In this document: positions 6,551 through 10,729 of the stretch, piece by piece
Position numbering within the stretch: the stretch's first letter is position 1
Layout of the letters: every line of letters begins with the position of its first letter
Origin: an uncultured Saprospirales bacterium
Lineage (GTDB): Bacteria > Bacteroidota > Bacteroidia > Chitinophagales > JADIYW01
Direction: 5' to 3'
Assembly: GCA_938008535.1 (NCBI GenBank)
Contig: CALLKF010000077.1
Coordinates: 1-10,729, forward strand
DNA length: 10,729 nt
Notes under the pieces: model-generated
What the model was told of the DNA's origin: nothing
Seen by the model: only the letters and a program-made list of their open reading frames with translations
Databases searched by the model: none
Made by a program: the position numbers and the translations under genes

Positions 6551-8903
6551 GCAAAAAAAACCTATTGCGATTACCAATGTCAAAGTAGAAAATACAACCA
6601 GATTGCCAGATTCTTCAATCATAAGTTTTAGTGAATTAAAAATAGGTGATTCTTGTTCAGATAAAAGTTTAAATAATGCTATCAAAAAAATATATGAAAC
6701 AGGTTATTTTGCTAACATTACTGCTAAATGCAATGCACTGGGAGTTGTATCGATCAAAGTGGCAGACCAATATATGGTAAATCAAGTAGCTTTTGAGGGT
6801 AATAGTAGGGTTACTGATAAAGATTTACTTGCTGTTGTCAGCCTTGATTCTAGAGATTCATACTCAGAGTTTAAAGTTAACTCTGATATGGAAAAGCTTC
6901 TTGCTGAGTACCATAAGCGTGGGATGTACGGTACAATTATAACTCCAAAAATGATTAAACTTGACCATAGTAGGGTCAATATTATTTATAACATTAATGA
7001 GGGAAACAAAGCAAAGATTAAAAAAATCAATCTAATTGGTAATCAAGCTTTTTCAACAAAAAGCCTCAAAGAGATTCTAGTGTCAAGAGAAACAGCTTGG
7101 TTCAGGTTCTTATCATCTACTGATATGTTTGAGCATAATAAAATGGAAATGGACAAAATGCTTTTAACGCAGTATTACAATAACAATGGTTATGCAGAAT
7201 TCAAAATCACTAATGTGATTTCTGAATTGTCCACAGATCAACAAGGATTTGTGATAACCTTTGTTTTGGATGAAGGGCAAAAGTATAACCTTGGTAAAAT
7301 TTCAGTTGACAATTCTGTGCCAGAGCTCAGTTTGGCTAATCTCCAAAGAATTGCGAATAATCTCAAAACTGGAGAACTTTTTAACCGTGGCAAAATCGAT
7401 GCAGTACTTGAAGCTATGATTAAATATACTGGTCGGGTTGGATACGTTTTTACTCAAGTTATACCGGAACTGCAGCCTAATTCGAAAACCTCAGAAGTCG
7501 ATATTATTTTTAAGGTCAGCAAGGGTTCGAGAGTTTATATAAACAAAATTGATATTATAGACAATGTCAGAACAATGGATAAAGTAATCAGGAGAGAATT
7601 GCTAATCCAAGAAGGCGATCCGTTTAATATGGAACTGTTAAACATATCAGAAAATAGATTGAATAGGTTGGGTTATTTTAGTGAGGTAACTATTAAACCC
7701 CAACTTCTTGGTATTGGAGATAATCAAGAAGAATTGTCGATCACTAATCCCGATCCAATCTTGCCGTATAATAACGACAAAGTTGATCTCAAAGTCAAGG
7801 TCAAGGAGCGTAGTACTGGAAAATTAGATTTCAAAATTGAATATAATGGTAGTCAAGGTGCAATGTTAGGAGTTTCTGGGGGAGAAGATAATGTTCTTGG
7901 TACTGGCAAAACAGTTGATTTCAGTATTCAACGTGGTAGCAGAACATTCAAAACAGTTGTTGGAGCATCTGACCCACGTTTCATGGATAAAAACCTTATG
8001 GTTGGTTTTGATTTGTTCTATATAACTGAAAAGCCAGAGGTAAATTCCAATATTAAAAATACTGATGATAAAAAAGATGGTAAAGCAAATGTCAACAAAG
8101 AAATTAAATATAAAACTCAGAGTTATGGAGTCTCTTTAAAAACTGGCTATTCATTATCTGACTATTGGTATCAAACACTAAATTATACCATATCCAAAAA
8201 CAGTATGATGAATATTGAGGAAAGTTCTTCAGATTATATAAAAGCGCAGCCTAGAAAAAGAATCATCTCTTCGGTTGGCCACTCTACAACTTACAATAAA
8301 ATTAGTGGCTTGACCTTCCCAACTGGTGGTTATAAGTTTAGACTGTCTCAGGATATTGCCGGTGTTGGTGGTGATGAAAAATTTATTCGACATAAAATAT
8401 ATGCTTCATATTACTATCCGTTATATAAGCAGGATATAATATTGGGATTAATTGCTAAAGCTGGATTAATTCATGGATATGGTGCTAAGCAGGTTGACTT
8501 TATAGATGGATTCTTGATGGGGTATGAAAGTTTTGCTGGATTTGACGCTAGCGGGATTGGTCCAAGAGATAAAAAAACCCAGGATGCCCTTGGAGCGAAA
8601 AAGCATTATAATGGTATCGCCCAACTCACTTTCCCTATTGGCGGAAAAGAACTGAGCTTAAGAGGGGTGGTATTTAATGAAATCGGTTCTGCTTTTGATA
8701 TTGATATACCAAAAACAAATCCAGCTTTAGCAAAAGATGGGTTCTATAATGATCGATATATGCGTGCATCATATGGTGGTGGTCTCATTTGGGATTCACC
8801 TCTTGGTACTATTAGGGTTGATTATGCAAAAGCTTATCGTAAAAAACCTTATGACCAAACTAAATACTTCCGTCTGATAATCGGTGTTGGTGATGAAGAT
8901 TAA
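6495..8903 (+). CDS. bamA: BamA outer-membrane insertase, 5' truncated
   Basis: BamA folds beta-barrel proteins into the outer membrane as the core of the BAM complex. The open frame gives 802 residues (GTG at 6495), near the usual size, but no signal peptide is visible: residues 1-22 are Asn/Gln-rich and polar, so the true start is probably lost at the seam. Five POTRA domains can be followed at about 23-93, 94-172, 173-265, 266-347 and 348-440, with GN-type turns (FEGNSRV at 100-106, LIGNQAF at 180-186). The barrel starts at KERSTGKLDF (438-446) and contains the alphaproteobacterial loop SGIGPRDKKTQDALG (686-700). Ala681 replaces the Arg of the conserved RGF motif (FAGF). POTRA5 has an about 20-residue insertion (403-424), a barrel loop is Lys/Asp/Asn-rich (514-540), and the last residues are DED. 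Confidence 0.88.
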   Translation: MVNNQNEEALIDNQEFSQRQKKPIAITNVKVENTTRLPDSSIISFSELKIGDSCSDKSLNNAIKKIYETGYFANITAKCNALGVVSIKVADQYMVNQVAFEGNSRVTDKDLLAVVSLDSRDSYSEFKVNSDMEKLLAEYHKRGMYGTIITPKMIKLDHSRVNIIYNINEGNKAKIKKINLIGNQAFSTKSLKEILVSRETAWFRFLSSTDMFEHNKMEMDKMLLTQYYNNNGYAEFKITNVISELSTDQQGFVITFVLDEGQKYNLGKISVDNSVPELSLANLQRIANNLKTGELFNRGKIDAVLEAMIKYTGRVGYVFTQVIPELQPNSKTSEVDIIFKVSKGSRVYINKIDIIDNVRTMDKVIRRELLIQEGDPFNMELLNISENRLNRLGYFSEVTIKPQLLGIGDNQEELSITNPDPILPYNNDKVDLKVKVKERSTGKLDFKIEYNGSQGAMLGVSGGEDNVLGTGKTVDFSIQRGSRTFKTVVGASDPRFMDKNLMVGFDLFYITEKPEVNSNIKNTDDKKDGKANVNKEIKYKTQSYGVSLKTGYSLSDYWYQTLNYTISKNSMMNIEESSSDYIKAQPRKRIISSVGHSTTYNKISGLTFPTGGYKFRLSQDIAGVGGDEKFIRHKIYASYYYPLYKQDIILGLIAKAGLIHGYGAKQVDFIDGFLMGYESFAGFDASGIGPRDKKTQDALGAKKHYNGIAQLTFPIGGKELSLRGVVFNEIGSAFDIDIPKTNPALAKDGFYNDRYMRASYGGGLIWDSPLGTIRVDYAKAYRKKPYDQTKYFRLIIGVGDED

Positions 8904-8915
8904 ATAATCGCAAAG

Positions 8916-8935
8916 TTTTTGTTCTAGAACAAAAA
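8916..8935. repeat. 20-bp perfect palindrome
   Basis: TTTTTGTTCTAGAACAAAAA is its own reverse complement and sits 12 bp after the bamA stop. It could fold as an 8-bp stem with CTAG loop, but with A residues rather than T residues following it on the plus strand. It may be a protein-binding site or a weak RNA stem. Confidence 0.6.
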
Positions 8936-8972
8936 AGTATGGTAGATTAGATTACAATTAAACTGCTAGAAT

Positions 8973-8996
8973 TCCATCTCTCTCTTGAGATATGGA
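8973..8996. repeat. Hairpin with one mismatch
   Basis: The arms TCCATCTCTC and GAGATATGGA surround a TCTT loop and pair along ten positions with one C-T mismatch. There is no T-run on either side. Its role is unknown. Confidence 0.45.
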
Positions 8997-9045
8997 TGCC
9001 AAATATAGCAGAGCCAAAAAATCCATTACAAGTAGATTTATATAA

Positions 9046-9090
9046 TCTGTTTTGCTTGAATAATGTTTTGCAACAGTCAAGCAAAACAGA
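9046..9090. repeat. 14-bp perfect inverted repeat
   Basis: TCTGTTTTGCTTGA (9046-9059) and TCAAGCAAAACAGA (9077-9090) are exact reverse complements around a 17-base spacer that can itself form a short TGTT/AACA stem. A stem this long and perfect is unlikely by chance in a region this size. No poly-T follows. It could be a palindromic repeat element, an operator or a transcribed stem-loop. Confidence 0.65.
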
Positions 9091-9182
9091 AAGATTAAAT
9101 AAGTTATTGGTGATTTTACTGTTGATTTAGTTTTAGTTCTGGTAAAATTTACTCAGCTATCCAATATAATTTTTATTTTGCT

Positions 9183-9207
9183 TTTTAAATTGAATTCTAA
9201 TTTAAAA
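9183..9207. repeat. 9-bp AT-rich inverted repeat
   Basis: TTTTAAATT and AATTTAAAA pair around a seven-base spacer GAATTCT. The arms contain no G or C, so chance in AT-rich DNA is quite possible. It lies just upstream of the recD2 promoter candidate. Confidence 0.35.
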
Positions 9208-9241
9208 CCTTGGAGTGATATAAAAAGTAGATGCATAAACG

Positions 9242-9247
9242 TATAAT
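9242..9247 (+). promoter_or_regulatory. Candidate -10 box (TATAAT) for recD2
   Basis: A perfect TATAAT lies 43 bp upstream of the recD2 ATG. A good -35 hexamer at 16-18 bp spacing is not seen; TTGGAG at 9210 is too far. In AT-rich DNA this match alone is modest evidence. Confidence 0.35.
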
Positions 9248-9268
9248 ATGCGATATGACTTAAATAAA

Positions 9269-9274
9269 AGAGGA
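9269..9274 (+). promoter_or_regulatory. Shine-Dalgarno-like sequence for recD2
   Basis: AGAGGA resembles an anti-16S-complementary site, unlike the A-only leaders of the left-hand genes. It lies 16 bp before the ATG at 9291, longer than the usual 5-9 bp. No alternative ATG, GTG or TTG in frame lies closer. Confidence 0.4.
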
Positions 9275-9290
9275 AATTCAAATTAATAGT

Positions 9291-10729
9291 ATGCAACAAT
9301 TAGAAAAAGATAATATCTCATCCGAAAAAGGGATATTGCGTTATCTTTCAGCAGGTTTGATTAGAGGTATAGGGCCCTCGACGGCAGTCAAAATTGTTGA
9401 AATGTTTGGCACTAAATCGCTTGATATAATTGCAAATCATAGTGAGCGTTTGGGAGAAATACCAGGAATAGGTCCTCAAAAAATAAAAACTATTGCTGAA
9501 AGTTGGGATAAGCAAAAAGATTTACAGGATATAGTTTTATTTCTTGAGAGATATGAAATAAGTCTTTGGTTTGCAATTAAGATATATAAACATTATGGCA
9601 ACGATGGATTGCAAATAATTAGAAAAAATCCTTACCAACTTGCTTCTGACATTAAGGGTATTGGTTTTGTTTCTGCTGATAGAATTGCTCTTAGTTTGGA
9701 TATTCCATATGACTCACCAATTAGAGCTAAAGCAGCTTTAGAATATATTTTAACAGAAACAATTAATGGGGGGTCATGTTGTATTCCGGCTAATGAGCTA
9801 ATCAGGAATACGGTCAAAAATCTTAATGTACCACCTGAGGTTGCAATCAATGCTCTTTGTGATGGTATCAGTGATAATTATTTTATTGCAGTTGATCAAG
9901 TAAGTAATCAACGATTAACTTCGATATCTTTTTCCGATAAAAATGGAGAAATAACCAAAGAAAAAATTCAAAGTATTTTACATCAAGCAATCGATGTTAG
10001 GACGATCAAAAGTCGAATGGTAGTATCAATGTTAGATGGAATCAAAGATGACGAGGTGGAAATTGAAACATACCCTATGATATTTTTGGCGCCATATTTT
10101 TACATAGAAAGAGGCATAGCTAAAAGAATAAAAGAATTATCGGATTTCCCATCAATTTTTAGTGGTAAAATTGATATTGCTAGCAGTATAGAATGGCTAC
10201 AAGGTAAATATGGGGTACTTTTAGCTGAAGGTCAAAAAGATGCTTTGAAAACAATTTTGAATAATAAAGTGAGTATTGTAACTGGTGGGCCAGGAACTGG
10301 AAAAACGACTTTAGTACTATCGCTTTTGCGGATTTTAAGAGAGTTTATGCCAGATAGACAAATAAAGATTAAGCTTGCTGCACCAACCGGAAGAGCGGCA
10401 AAGAGGCTGGGTGAAAGTACTTATTCCACTGCTTTGACTATCCATCGGCTTTTGGAATTTGACCCGATTCAAATGGGGTTTCGTTATCACGATCGCAATC
10501 TGCTTTCATGCGATTGGCTGATATTAGATGAAAGTTCGATGATTGATGCTAAACTTATGTATGCTTTACTTAAGGCTTTGCCGCTGGGTCTCCATTTGGT
10601 TATAGTGGGTGATACTAACCAGCTACCGTCGGTCGGCGCGGGTCAAGTTTTATCTGATATGATTGGGTCACATACTTTGCCAGTAGTACATTTAACGCAA
10701 ATTTTTAGGCAAGCTGTGATGAGCGAAAT
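9291..10729 (+). CDS. recD2: RecD2-type SF1B DNA helicase (3' partial, lacks N-terminal OB domain)
   Basis: RecD2 enzymes are 5'-3' DNA helicases that work without RecBC and help with replication-fork and repair processes. The frame is open to the window edge (479 codons seen; the family is usually 700-750 residues). Residues about 15-75 carry two helix-hairpin-helix motifs (GLIRGIGPSTAVKIV and EIPGIGPQKIKTI), followed by NPYQLASDIKGIGF near 113-126. The helicase core has Walker A GGPGTGKTT (332-340), APTGRAAKR (motif Ia), DESSMID (413-419, motif II), GDTNQLPSVGAGQ (motif III, from 440) and LTQIFRQA (468-475). The usual N-terminal OB domain of about 80 residues is absent: an in-frame TAA at 9261 is followed by this first ATG. 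The remainder lies beyond the window. Confidence 0.92.
   Translation, partial: MQQLEKDNISSEKGILRYLSAGLIRGIGPSTAVKIVEMFGTKSLDIIANHSERLGEIPGIGPQKIKTIAESWDKQKDLQDIVLFLERYEISLWFAIKIYKHYGNDGLQIIRKNPYQLASDIKGIGFVSADRIALSLDIPYDSPIRAKAALEYILTETINGGSCCIPANELIRNTVKNLNVPPEVAINALCDGISDNYFIAVDQVSNQRLTSISFSDKNGEITKEKIQSILHQAIDVRTIKSRMVVSMLDGIKDDEVEIETYPMIFLAPYFYIERGIAKRIKELSDFPSIFSGKIDIASSIEWLQGKYGVLLAEGQKDALKTILNNKVSIVTGGPGTGKTTLVLSLLRILREFMPDRQIKIKLAAPTGRAAKRLGESTYSTALTIHRLLEFDPIQMGFRYHDRNLLSCDWLILDESSMIDAKLMYALLKALPLGLHLVIVGDTNQLPSVGAGQVLSDMIGSHTLPVVHLTQIFRQAVMSE

Larger units (their letters stand above)
8904..9290. other. 387-bp intergenic region with four inverted repeats and no evident gene
   Basis: I find no convincing coding sequence here: frames are broken by stops, and the one 47-codon open stretch lacks a start and resembles nothing. 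No tRNA cloverleaf is visible. It holds a 20-bp palindrome, three hairpin-forming repeats and a likely promoter for recD2, each listed separately. None of the hairpins is followed by a T-run, so a classic bamA terminator is not obvious. Confidence 0.6.

Noticed and set aside
6782..6979. Leftward open frame inside bamA
   Set aside because: It is antisense to POTRA2, with no start context or recognisable product.
9632..9850. Leftward open frame inside recD2
   Set aside because: It is a shadow of a helicase frame with clear motifs on the plus strand.
1..10729. CRISPR array, tRNA, rRNA or insertion sequence
   Set aside because: I saw no regularly spaced direct repeats, no cloverleaf-type sequences, no rRNA signatures and no transposase motifs.

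Overview
This window appears to join DNA from two different bacteria, with the seam near position 6,500. Positions 1 to about 6,490 look like a Bacteroidota chromosome. The signs are a run of very small lipoproteins with Lys-rich residues after the lipobox Cys, A-rich leaders without Shine-Dalgarno sequences, TAA stops throughout, and families typical of that phylum. Positions from about 6,500 to 10,729 look like an AT-rich alphaproteobacterium, plausibly Rickettsiales-like. This part holds a five-POTRA BamA with the alphaproteobacterial 'GIGPRD...DALG' loop, followed by a RecD2-type helicase with a purine-rich Shine-Dalgarno-like sequence. At the seam a leftward membrane-protein gene and the rightward bamA overlap head to head, and neither shows a convincing N-terminus. 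A chimeric assembly contig is the simplest reading; horizontal transfer or rearrangement is the alternative.

Left part (1-6133). All genes point rightward except the last. In order they are: the 3' end of a protein with an internal duplication; a small periplasmic HMA-fold protein lacking the second Cys of CXXC; a small Cys-containing conserved hypothetical; and a 353-aa three-segment protein resembling DUF6620, Imm10 and DUF695 folds (tentative). A 122-bp gap with a 9-bp inverted repeat around a TAnnTTTG-like promoter element follows. A tight run of six genes (2325-5259) comes next: four small lipoproteins and two small acidic cytoplasmic proteins that look like distant paralogues. An AlkB-family 2OG-Fe(II) dioxygenase, closed by a strong intrinsic terminator, ends the rightward block. 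The run of small lipoproteins, acidic paralogues and an immunity-like protein resembles an accessory immunity or effector neighbourhood. No toxin is visible in the window, so that role is inference.

Right part (6495-10729). BamA inserts beta-barrel proteins into the outer membrane. This copy lacks its signal peptide because of the seam, and it has Ala in place of the near-universal Arg of the (V/I)RGF loop-6 motif. A 387-bp intergenic region with four inverted repeats separates it from recD2. The recD2 reading frame starts directly at the helix-hairpin-helix region, without the usual N-terminal OB domain, and runs off the window after motif IV.
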